This document shows, piece by piece, positions 1 to 8,415 of a stretch of DNA of 11,842 nt. The stretch comes from Ichthyophonus hoferi (taxonomy: Eukaryota; Opisthokonta; Ichthyosporea; Ichthyophonida; Ichthyophonidae), in NCBI GenBank assembly GCA_002751075.1, contig NAOQ01001026.1, forward strand, positions 3,467 through 15,308, written 5' to 3'. Below the pieces are notes generated by a model. That model had not been told where the DNA came from. It did no database searches and saw nothing but the letters and a program-made list of their open reading frames with translations. The translations under genes were made by a program, and so were the position numbers. Every line of letters starts with the position of its first letter. The first letter of the stretch is position 1.

Positions 1-90
1 TATACTATTATACTATCATACTACTATACTATTATACTATTATACTATCATACTACTATACTATTATACTATTATACTATTATACTATTA
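1..90. repeat. 8-bp microsatellite with variant units
   Basis: Eleven exact-length 8-bp units (ATACTATT type) run from 2 to 89 and probably continue left of the window. Three variants occur: A = ATACTATT, B = ATACTATC, C = ATACTACT, in the order A B C A A B C A A A A. The repeated A-B-C block suggests duplication of a multi-unit segment rather than single-unit slippage only. A pyrimidine-rich stretch follows at 90-110. Confidence 0.95.
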
Positions 91-208
91 TCTTCTTTTC
101 TCTCTCTCTCATCCTATTGGTCTCTCACCCCATTTCCTTCAACTATATACCAATCTAATATTTTTTACACGCTCCTCCTTCTCCTCCTCTTCTTTATCCT
201 TCCTTATA

Positions 209-919
209 TTGCCAAAACCATCCACAGAAAACGCACCTAGCAACGCACCTAGCCTACCAATCAGAAAGTCTTCTATTTCTCTTAGCTCCGACTCATCATC
301 CGGTGATAGAAAAAGTACCAGCACTCGACCATCTCCCTCTGTTCCTACCATTCCTACCTCAGTTCCTATTCGAATGAGGTCTTCTCCTAAGAAACCTCTC
401 GTACCTCCTCCACACACCCCGCTTGCACCCAGTGGACATATAAAAACTTTGCCTGTCCTACCTACAGCTAGCGATACCGTTCCCACTACTACTAGTGTAG
501 CTACCTCTTTCTCTTCTAAGCCTCGTCCTCACGTGGCTCCTAAACCATGGCTTGCTCAACAACCCGATAGTACTACTGTGGCAATCGGGCCAAAAGAGAC
601 AACCGAGTCATTAGGGCCACCTGGGTCACTGAGGACAACCAGATCAATAGGGTCAATAGGGCCAACCGGATCAAAGGTTCCAACCGTGCCTAATGGGCCA
701 ACTGGGGCAATACGGACAACTAAGTCTATAGGGTCAATGGGACCAGCCGGATTAAAAGCTCCAATCGGGTCAAATGGGCCGGCCGGGTCAATGCGGTCAG
801 CCAAGTCATTAGGGCCAGCCAGATTAAAAGTTACAACCGGGCCAAATGGGCCAACCGGGTCAAGTGGGCCAGCTGGGTCAAGTGCTGAGAGGGTTTCATT
901 TTCATCACACCCCCCTTAG
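209..919 (+). CDS. 3' exon of Ser/Pro/Thr-rich protein with collagen-like Gly-Pro repeats (5' partial)
   Basis: I do not recognise the family. The frame is open from position 2 to the TAG at 917-919, and 209 itself is a TTG, so no true start is visible; the first in-frame ATG is at 374. A pyrimidine tract (170-205) behind a branch-like CTAAT (near 155) and followed by CCACAG (ending 227) makes a good intron 3' end, so I infer a last exon starting near 228 with the gene beginning left of the window. Counting from 209, residues 1-125 are disordered, rich in Ser, Pro and Thr with many Lys/Arg. Residues 135-225 hold degenerate 27-residue repeats (147-173, 174-200, 201-225, with a 12-residue partial at 135-146) built on GPxG, NGPxG and a basic RxxKS. 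No signal peptide, membrane segment or catalytic motif is visible. The repeats lack an unbroken Gly-X-Y register, so a true collagen triple helix is unlikely. The frame is much richer in G+C than the DNA after it, which supports coding. The exon boundary and function are uncertain. Confidence 0.6.
   Translation: MPKPSTENAPSNAPSLPIRKSSISLSSDSSSGDRKSTSTRPSPSVPTIPTSVPIRMRSSPKKPLVPPPHTPLAPSGHIKTLPVLPTASDTVPTTTSVATSFSSKPRPHVAPKPWLAQQPDSTTVAIGPKETTESLGPPGSLRTTRSIGSIGPTGSKVPTVPNGPTGAIRTTKSIGSMGPAGLKAPIGSNGPAGSMRSAKSLGPARLKVTTGPNGPTGSSGPAGSSAERVSFSSHPP
566..885 (+). repeat. 81-bp tandem repeat inside the coding exon
   Basis: The Gly-Pro segment is built from an 81-bp DNA unit: full copies at 647-727 and 728-808, a slightly shortened copy at about 809-883, and a partial one upstream. 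Shorter GGGCCAA/GGGTCAA words recur every 9-12 bases within each unit. All unit lengths are multiples of three, so the frame is kept. Confidence 0.7.
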
Positions 920-1391
920 ATTGTCATTTTATGTGCTATGATAAGATTTAAGAGCCTATGAATTGTATCTTGGTATTTTAACTGAGGAGTGCCATTGGGA
1001 GATTAGAAAGAAACATTGAGAAGATATAATGTATAAGTAGTATGAGTGATTGATTAATTGATAGATGTATATATATATATATATATATCTTTAGCTATGT
1101 ATTTGTATATATGTATGTACCCAAGCAGTATATGCATATACATTCCTATACCGACACATATAGTCCCACCTATATTATATTCTATATTATATTCCTGGGG
1201 TCAATCAGGTTTTTAGTTTAATTTCGTTGACATGTATAAATCTACAATTGAGCATACTATATTTTAGCTCAGCGAAGACCAGTACATACAATACATTCTT
1301 TTTTTATGCTGATGTATTGTGAAGTATATACATATATATAAACTATTTTGAATTTTATTTCTCTTTATGCTTTGATATTTCAGACCTGTTT
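920..1391. other. 3' flank of left gene, AT-rich, no gene seen
   Basis: This is the presumed 3' UTR and downstream DNA of the Ser/Pro-rich gene. No AATAAA lies close to the stop. It contains a TA dinucleotide run at 1068-1088 and several further TATATA stretches. No frame of useful length or coding-like composition is present. Confidence 0.5.
1068..1088. repeat. (TA)n simple repeat
   Basis: Uninterrupted 21-nt alternating T/A run. Confidence 0.95.
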
Positions 1392-1570
1392 AAATAAATT
1401 TTTAAATAATCCCATTTTGGACATTTATTATATTTTGATTCTTTGGGAAGCCAATGGTATCCCAATTTAAATATAGTGATATTATATGTAAGGGAACATA
1501 AAAATAAAATTTTAAATAGCCCTAATTTGGGCATTGACTATATTTTAAATATTTGAGAAGCCAATAGTTT
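1392..1570. repeat. Diverged local duplication, period 110 bp
   Basis: The 69-bp segments 1392-1460 and 1502-1570 align end to end without gaps and agree at roughly three quarters of positions. Shared landmarks are AAATAA, TTTTAAATA, ATTTTGG/ATTTGGG, CATT, TATATTTT and GAAGCCAAT. The 41 bases between them do not resemble the unit. It looks like an old tandem duplication of a 110-bp unit or two related repeat remnants. Confidence 0.75.
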
Positions 1571-1830
1571 TCTACTGCATCGCATCGCTCACTTATTCTA
1601 CCCCCTAATATTTTTTTCCCTTTGATTGAGGTCAAAGGAGTACTATTTAAATCTCAGTTAACCATGTCCACTTCAGCCTTTGTAGCAATTACCTCGTCTA
1701 TCTATATTCAGGGTGTCAGCTGAGTATTGCAAAAAGATAGTCTGAGATAGAAACTGTATGGTCTTTATTTAGTATCACTACAGAATCAAGAGTCCCCAAT
1801 CTGCCTCAGACAGAACCTTTTTTATGCTTT
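1571..1830. other. AT-rich spacer, nothing recognised
   Basis: No ORF, RNA gene or clear repeat seen. A stretch at 1655-1830 is slightly richer in G+C than its surroundings but has stops in all frames. Confidence 0.4.
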
Positions 1831-2866
1831 CTATTGGGAATAAAGAATAATAAGTAGAGACAAAAGCGTTTTTGTGACTCAAATTCGTTTTATAAGGACA
1901 GGAAATACCGAACTAAGAAGCATTTTAACGTGTCCCTTTGCATACACGGAGTACAGATATGCTAGGACATAACTTTAATATTAAACAAGTCAGCAGGACT
2001 TCTCTTGTTATCCGACCGCAAAACATATTATCTGAAAAGACTTATTATATAGTTGCAGATGTCTACCATTAGCTGGTTCAATTTTAATCGATCATCTTGG
2101 ATTGTCATTTAGCACTAATAATTTACACTAACTGTTTTTTCAGGCTATATATATATAACAATATTTGCTAATAATATTGAATGATTATAGCTCTATGTTG
2201 GAACCATAGCGTTCAATGTTTTTTGTTATAGTTTATTCCTTTATGATACAAGACCGAGCCATCCAAATAAGGACATGATATTGTCGAGTATTGAGATAAA
2301 ATCAGAAAACCTTAGTGGGCCTCTCTGATCGGCGTATTAGCCAATAATAATTTTTATCCCCAGTCCCATTTATGCTATTGCTTATATCATTTTAAGCGAC
2401 GATTGGAAACGCATAAAAGGAGCAAAAGCGACTAATAAAAAAACGCTGTTCTCAGTCGTCAAAAATACCATTTGATTTAAATGCTTTATACTTTTATTTT
2501 ATGTCTATAGTCTTCAAAGGGTTTGAAGTAGATAATTCAGATACTTAACTAGAATGCCAACTATTTAAATCGAATTTCAGTTCTTCCTACGATAATCATG
2601 CCATAACTATATATACATCCACATTTAGATCACAGTTATTATATACACAATAAATCACGAGTAAAAGGCTAAAAACTTTTGTATTCATTGAACATCAGAA
2701 AGAGATTCAAAAGCAGCTAACGAAAGCTTTAGCTTGCCATTTACCTGACGCCAACTATCGGAAAGAACTCAGTACAACAGTTACTGGTCTTATTTTCAAT
2801 ACTATCTGTATAAAGAAATACCTAAACTGATTAAATATTCTTGTTTTAACACTTTCTAAATACAGC
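1831..2866 (+). repeat. Direct repeat copy 1, interrupted by about 620 bp
   Basis: The segment 1831-2192 aligns with 3677-4036 in the same orientation. Landmarks in the same order are AAGCG, GGAATACC/GAAATACC, TAAGAAGC, GGAGTACAGA, TAGGACATA, ATTAAACAAG, CAGGACTT, CAAAACAT, TCTACCA, CTAATAATATT and ATGATTATAGCT. Similarity then stops, and resumes at 2816 (AAATACCTAAACT, TTTTAACA) to about 2866, matching 4033-4085 without a break in copy 2. The copies therefore differ by about 623 bases at 2193-2815. No coding sequence or recognisable transposon domain is inside, and I cannot assign a family. Divergence suggests an old repeat. Confidence 0.75.
2193..2815. other. Segment present only in repeat copy 1
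   Basis: Compared with copy 2, which runs straight across this point, these 623 bases are extra. I see no terminal inverted repeats, no clear target-site duplication and no poly-A end, so it may be an insertion into copy 1 or a deletion from copy 2. It has no open frame of note. Confidence 0.55.
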
Positions 2867-3676
2867 ATTTTATATATAGAATACTTCAGAACCCAGCATT
2901 AATTAATTCAATAATTATAATTATAATTACTTAGCGTATGTTGTACATGTAGCTTTATTTGAAAACCCGCACTGGTTATTCCTTAATATTATGTTGCTTT
3001 CATATTCATTATGACTCTTTTTTGCCGTTATTGTGATAACACATAAACGTTGCAAATATAGTTTAAGTCTTTTTTTTTTTTTTGAAGGTTGTACTTCAAT
3101 GTTTATTGTGTTCATAGTTTTTTTTAGTTAATGCTAACATCGAATTTGATTTGAGGTTTCTGAATCCTTTGCCTCAACGTAATTACAATTTTGAAACCGC
3201 AGTACCTTCTCTTCTCTTCTCTTCTCTTCTCTTCTCTTCTCTTTTCTTCTCTGTGTATACGTTGTCTACACAATTGCTTACCCGTTTTATTTTCTATAAT
3301 CGTCTTATCTCGCTTGTTTTCATCTATGATCATATTATAATAGCAGCTAGATAACTTCTAGACGTAGATAAGGTATCACCTTTCTTTAGAAAAAGATGTG
3401 GTTTTCGTTTCCTTATATGGTATGCCTAATTTAATCAGCTTGTTAAACCACGTTCTCGTAAAACTATTGGACATTTAAAGCATTTTGTTCAATAAGATTG
3501 GATGTATTTGGTATGGGTTTATATGGTTACGCAATGTATTGGTTGAGGAAATATTTGGCTTCAAACTTTTGCAAGGCCCTATTGGTGAATCTTGTTTTTT
3601 TAAACAATCCATTGGCAGAATTTGTTGTTAATTAGTCTGGTGGTTTTATCTGAAATTGCAGTCAATAGGAATTAGA
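2867..3676. other. AT-rich region with simple repeats, no gene
   Basis: Contains an AATTAT-type run near 2905-2930, a T13 tract at 3069-3082 and the TTCTC repeat listed separately. Short frames here are explained by the simple repeats or are at chance length for AT-rich DNA. Confidence 0.5.
3207..3251. repeat. (TTCTC)n pentanucleotide repeat
   Basis: Seven exact TTCTC units, then one TTTTC variant, then a final TTCTC: 45 nt of pure pyrimidine on this strand. Confidence 0.95.
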
Positions 3677-4085
3677 TATTGTTGAGAATAATAATAGAGC
3701 CAGAAGCGTTCCTGAAACCTATATTTGTTTAAAAGGAGAGGGAATACCAAATTAAGAAGCGTTTAAACGTAACCCCTTCCGTACATGGAGTACAGAAATG
3801 TTAGGACATATTTTTATTATTAAACAAGCCGTCAGGACTTGTCTTAGGCAGGATGCCTAAGTAATGAGTTATCTTATCAGACCCAAAACATGCGGTCTGA
3901 AATGGTTTATTATAGCAGGACCTCTACCAATGGCTAGTTTAATTTTAATTATTCAGCACCAATGGATTGCACTAACTCTTTTTCCGGGCTACATATATAA
4001 TAATAATGGCTAATAATATTAAATGATTATAGCTAAATACCTAAACTAATTAAATAAATCTATTTTAACATATTTCTGTTCTGCA
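3677..4085 (+). repeat. Direct repeat copy 2
   Basis: Partner of 1831-2192 plus 2816-2866, in the same orientation. It is continuous where copy 1 carries 623 extra bases. It has its own extra stretch of about 25 bases around 3843-3870, which starts with a perfect hairpin. The match ends near 4085 at CTGCAG, facing TACAG in copy 1. Confidence 0.75.
3843..3861. repeat. Perfect 8-bp hairpin with 3-nt loop
   Basis: CTTAGGCA, loop GGA, TGCCTAAG. The arms are exact reverse complements. It lies in bases that copy 1 of the repeat lacks, so it arrived in copy 2 or was lost from copy 1. Confidence 0.85.
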
Positions 4086-4843
4086 GAGGCATATTGAAAC
4101 TTGTGACTTTCATAAATCTGACAAGGAGTCAATGGGTGTCAGTAGGTGCTGGTTGAGCTCTCTGCTACATTGGATTTGTGTTTTATATGTTTACTTCTGG
4201 AGTTAAAGTAGGAGCGCCTGGGTTGTGTTGTGGTAGACCTGTTTGGTCTTTAGTAATCATATATTGTGATTTACCTGTGTAGATAATAATACTGAGTGCA
4301 GGAATCTGGTCCTGTGGGGGAAGATGATGATGTTTTCTAGCAAGGTTTAGGACAGAGTAGTTTTTCAGCAGGTATATTGAAGGCCTATAACCCTTTTGTA
4401 AATGATATTTATCTTGAATCTGTTTATCCCCAAGTTATCGACGTTTTATTTAGGGTGAAATACCATGGTAGTTGAAAAACCAAGTCAGCTTTTTTTATTT
4501 TATTCATTATTTAATCGTTTACGCTGTGATTAAGAACCATCAAGAATGCCAGCACAGATAGCTTTCTTTTTATACTTGTACAGACTTAGAGAGTCAAGAA
4601 TTTAAGCGTATATATACAAACTTTATATGTACTATACGCAATACTATTATTATAATTGGTTCAAGTAAGTGTTTTTCAGTCATATCATATGGTAGTACTC
4701 CAGAAGAGCAATGTTTTTATTGATAATATACTTAATAAAATTACCAAGCTAACACTCCTATTAGTTAACTTATTTTTGTTTACATAAAAGTTCATATTAT
4801 AGTAGTCATAATATATATAGACTATATGTGTCTTGATGGGTAC
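4086..4843. other. G/T-skewed region without a recognised gene
   Basis: Bases 4086-4460 are noticeably rich in G and T on this strand, unlike the flanks, which suggests a distinct sequence origin. Both strands have frequent stops. The remainder to 4843 is plain AT-rich DNA. Confidence 0.4.
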
Positions 4844-5019
4844 CGTCATTTAATTAGTAATGCGCATGAATGGATTAGTGAGATCCTCACCGTCCCTCTA
4901 CCACTATCTAGTGAAACCAGAGCCAATGGAGCGGGCTTGGCTGGGGAAAGAAGACCCTGTTGAGCTTGACTTTATTCCGACTTTTTAAAAAGGTGTCAAA
5001 GGTCTAGCATAAGTGGGAG
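4844..5019 (+). pseudogene. Orphan fragment of nuclear large-subunit (25S/28S) rRNA
   Basis: This stretch follows the universally conserved eukaryotic LSU segment at the start of domain V (the peptidyl-transferase side). In order it has CGTCATTTAATTAGT, GCGCATGAATGGATTA, GAGATCC, ACTATCTAGTGAAACCA, GCGGGCTTGGC, an uninterrupted 29-nt identity at 4943-4971 around AAGACCCTGTTGAGCTTGA, and finally AAGTGGGAG. It is the eukaryotic cytosolic type, not the bacterial or mitochondrial form. About eight bases expected between GGCTTGGC and GGGGAAAG are missing, and substitutions are scattered. Differences from a typical fungal sequence run in both directions, with C-to-T and G-to-A somewhat commoner. 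Neither side continues convincingly as rRNA; a weak resemblance may extend left to about 4829. I read it as a dispersed rDNA relic rather than a working gene. Confidence 0.85.
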
Positions 5020-5480
5020 AAAGTAATTAATAATATATGATTGTATATATTATTTCTTGTTTTGTTTGCCCATAAGAAGGCTATGATTATCCAACTATTC
5101 CAAATTCTGAAGTAGCTCTGGTTTGTAGTAGCGCAGTAATATACAATTTCCCATTGGTCCAGACCCTGTGAATCTCGGGATAGCATCGAATTAGCGATCG
5201 TTTATATTTTTCAATCGTAACAATAATAGGTTTAAAAACCAAATCAATCCGATATGGAGTATATCGGATTAATTCAGTTCTATATATAGTATATTTAAAG
5301 TTAAACACATAGTTGTATAATCATACAAGTATAAAAGAAGGATAGCCGTCAACCAACGTAAATATCTGTTATTCTTAGTATAGATCCATTTATTTTGAAA
5401 GCTATACTAAAAAATACAACTAAGAAAGATTGACACTTGTAGTAAACACCAAGGAAAATAATCACAGACCTTTAATAGAA
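5020..5480. other. AT-rich spacer with one strong hairpin
   Basis: No gene seen. Frames on the minus strand at 5004-5308 overlap the rRNA fragment edge and the hairpin and have no recognisable protein content. Confidence 0.4.
5246..5270. repeat. Perfect 10-bp hairpin
   Basis: AATCCGATAT, loop GGAGT, ATATCGGATT. After one mismatch the outer flanks pair for three more bases. It carries CpG in each arm, unusual in this AT-rich stretch. It is not followed by a T-run on either strand, so a bacterial-type terminator does not apply. Confidence 0.85.
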
Positions 5481-6450
5481 AGTGGGCCCGATCAAAACAA
5501 AGGAGACAGTTATCACTCACGAGATATTAATAACTTCCAAGAGATTATCATCAGACCAGTGATTGGATAACGCTATCGCCCTGCATTCCTTCAACTACTG
5601 AATCACAATGCAATAGTTATTTGCAACAATAAAACGATTACACATTACCCTTATCCATAGTTCCATTGAGTAAGAACTTAATCACTAATATTTATCTTGG
5701 CAGCCTGGCATGTTAATTAACTGATCTTCACTCATATCACTCATAATATCATATTAGTGCGTCACGGTAGATTAGTTAATACAATCCAAGTTAGAGGTAT
5801 GTGTCTATCTGCTCCCTCCTATATTTGTTTGATCTTTATAATTATTTAGATAGATAACTATGTCAAATCAAATAAACCTCCGAAATGACTACTGACAATA
5901 ATTGTTTAATATTATACTGGTATTATTGTGTGTTTTATGTGATAATATTTAACGACTATATTTACGATGGATAAGCTGGCTTAGTAAGAATAAATATCAG
6001 TATAACGCCAATGTTTATTGGTAGGATAGCGTGGGAAAGCCACTCTTATCACCAGATGGTATAAATTTTCCGTCCAATGAGCGTATATATCTATAGATAG
6101 TATCAAAGTTTTTATATTAAATCAACAAGCGGGCGGCGTCGTCGTCTTAATAAATAATTTTATTAGTAGAAACATAAGATAACTGTATCACGATACTAAT
6201 GGTGATATCGAGTTTAAATTAATTAAAACAAGTAATAATGCATAGTACTATAAGCTTTGATATATTCGGTGAAGGTCCTTGGTTATTTAGTCGTTGAAGT
6301 ATAAATGAACGTCACCGTGCTAGTGATCTTCACGATTCTAAACACGTATACAATTTGAGTCATAAGGGAAATGTCAATAAACAATAGCCAGGGCCCGATT
6401 AAAACCTAAAAAATATCGCTCCAAATTATGCAAACCAATCCAATTAATTA
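5481..6450. other. AT-rich region, no gene recognised
   Basis: Stops in all frames. The word GGGCCCGAT followed by TAAAAC or CAAAAC occurs twice (near 5484 and 6391), but the flanks do not align further. A small CpG-rich patch lies at 6129-6145. Confidence 0.4.
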
Positions 6451-8225
6451 TGCTTGAGAAATCAAGGACCAAGCAGCAATATTGGGATACGTTCTTTTGT
6501 TCTATACTAGACCAAAGTCGCCAACTGGCAGGACTTCCCTACCACAGATTCCAGCGAAGCTATGTACTACCAAAAATTCCTACATCCAATCGAAAATACA
6601 ATCATCGATTAGCACATTCAAACTATTTACCCAAAGACCGGAGATATTTCCACTTCAAATAAGAAACTGATGTTCATCTATTCTCAACCGATCGATCACA
6701 AGAGATCCATATCCTTATCATATGGTCAATGCATCATTATCTATGCAAATGACTTAAATGTAAGTTTAATGAGCTAGAATAGATTACTAGCAGATAGAAT
6801 GACGTCAATAATCACCAATTTTTAAAACAATTTATTCATATAAATTGAAGTTATATCAATATGGTCAAAATCTGAAGCTAAATCTGCAACTTTACAATTT
6901 ACATTATGATAAAATATGGTTGCTATCGCGCTTATAAATAGTCACCCCTATGTCAATGCCAGAATTCAAAATACAGCTACAACCTCACCTCTTATACATC
7001 ATTCCTCCTTCAATTAACACATATCCGTGTAGATAATTTATGTGAACTCAAATCAACATATGCAGACTTTTCTTTTTTTTTTCTTATATGTATTTTAAAG
7101 CCAGTGACGATAAATACCAGTGTACCTACACCTAGACGTTTGAATTATAAAAATAAACATGAAAATGACGCAAATCATTCATATCCGGTCAGGATGAAAC
7201 CAAAGCAGAACCCCAGAATTCCAATATAACATTAGTGAGTCTAAATGAAATCATTAAAAATGTATTAGTCAAGGAACTGCGCATAAAAGTTAATTTATAT
7301 ATGAACATTATATTATTATCTGGCATGAATTAACGTAGGGATGTCTAATAGCTGCATATAACTGTCACAAATATACCACTGCAAGGAGGCAGAATGTAGA
7401 GGAGGGTAAAAAGGAACACAAACAATAACCTTGTGCTGCCAATCAAATTCATTTCCCACAGGTGCCGCCCAAGCTTTTGTGAGCCGGTGTGGTAAAATTT
7501 CAACATACCTTAAGAGTATATATTCATAAAGTTAAAAAAATATAATTTTGATAAATAAAAATATAACAATTTTTCTATAATTATCCGTATGTTTAAATTT
7601 TTTTAAAATGGTTTATTTTACATTAATTTGAATATGGTAAAAATATATATATTACCAAGCGAAAGTGGGATATGGTTTGAGCCAGTCCGTATTCTCATTG
7701 GGTCTGGGACCACTTACTTCCCGAAGAAACGTATATTTGTAATTTCGTCCAGTATCTAACTATATAATAAGTTATAATATAAAATTGGTCGGAATTAGAG
7801 GAAAAAATGAGAGTAGGACGTCATTTGTACAAAGCAAAAAATATCTTGCTCAACATACATAAGAGAGATTGGCTAAAGCCTCTTAGCAATAAACGCCTCT
7901 TAAATTTATTTGATCTATGACTATTACCCAATAATACACTTAGTTTTTCAAAATAAGATATTTGAGAAATATGATTGATAAATTGCGCCTGCAATGCGTG
8001 ATATTGCCAGTGCTCTATATTATATTAACCAATACCAGTTTATCTTTAAATTTTGATTTGCTGCATTCCCACTTACCAACTTATGGTATTGTTAATGTAT
8101 AACTGTATAACTGCAAGACAAAATATCCAGAACAATAGTTTTAATAGTATGTAAATGAGGTGTATTTATGAAGTTTCGTCTCAAATTTGTCTTTAGATCA
8201 CATTTGTTATTCAAATAGCAAAGTC
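6451..8225. other. AT-rich region, no gene recognised
   Basis: Two overlapping short frames near 6450-6670 have no recognisable domain and look fortuitous. A GC-richer patch sits at 7440-7500 and another at 7655-7740; neither encodes a recognisable protein, tRNA or snRNA. The rest is AT-rich, with a TGGTAA...TTACCA inverted repeat at 7635-7657. Confidence 0.4.
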
Positions 8226-8259
8226 CGCGCAAAACTACATTTTAGAACCTGAGAACACC

Positions 8260-8415
8260 ATGTTTTTTATGGCGACAACTCAAAGCTTTCGAGGGTTTTT
8301 TGTACACCGTTTAGACATCCAAAGCTGGTCTGATAGTTCTTTAGTACTACATAATATAACTCACTGCCTAGGGAAGGGATATTCAACAGGTTTTTATAAT
8401 AAAGATGCCTCCTAA
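8260..8415 (+). other. Candidate upstream exon or overlapping uORF of the 8405 gene
   Basis: An ATG at 8260 sits in a strong context (ACACCATGT, A at -3) and opens 51 codons ending at TAA 8413-8415, eight bases past the downstream gene's ATG and in another frame. Translated alone it would be an overlapping uORF that limits initiation at 8405. Alternatively it is a first exon: GTACAC at 8302 falls on a codon boundary after 14 codons, and both possible acceptors, CCTAG (ending 8371) and CAACAG (ending 8389), rejoin the 8405 frame in phase without a stop. The implied introns are 70 or 88 nt, with CTCAC near 8360-8364 as a possible branch site. Spliced proteins would be 195 or 189 residues. The donor is non-optimal, so both readings stay open. 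Confidence 0.4.

Noticed and set aside
139-486. 115-codon minus-strand frame, and a second one at 556-804, opposite the Ser/Pro-rich exon
   Set aside because: The lower frame mirrors the Gly-Pro repeat and the upper one mirrors the Ser/Pro/Thr-rich part; the plus strand has the longer open frame, a good splice-like start and a consistent protein composition.
2927-3354. Three short frames on both strands
   Set aside because: They are made by the poly-T tract and the TTCTC repeat, giving Lys/Glu/Arg or Ser/Leu runs with no domain.
1831-4085. Direct repeats read as LTRs of a retrotransposon
   Set aside because: No primer-binding site, polypurine tract or pol-like coding was seen between them, and the boundaries lack clear TG...CA ends. 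The family is left unassigned.
4086-4460. Minus-strand exon between CCCCCACAG and ACACAG-GTAAAT
   Set aside because: Splice-like edges exist, but the reading frames around it stop quickly and no protein family is recognisable.
5004-5308. Two minus-strand frames beside the rRNA fragment
   Set aside because: They overlap the rRNA edge and the hairpin, have no recognisable motif and are at chance length.
6450-6670. Two overlapping 62-70-codon frames, and a nearby YANDL-like string (about 6742-6756) resembling a reverse transcriptase motif
   Set aside because: Neither frame has a supporting domain, and no other reverse transcriptase blocks are visible around the string. A five-residue likeness is not evidence.
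7400-7500. Possible minus-strand LSU rRNA (GTGCCGCCC resembles part of the LSU complement)
   Set aside because: Only about 15 bases agree and the flanks do not follow the rRNA, unlike the clear match at 4844-5019.
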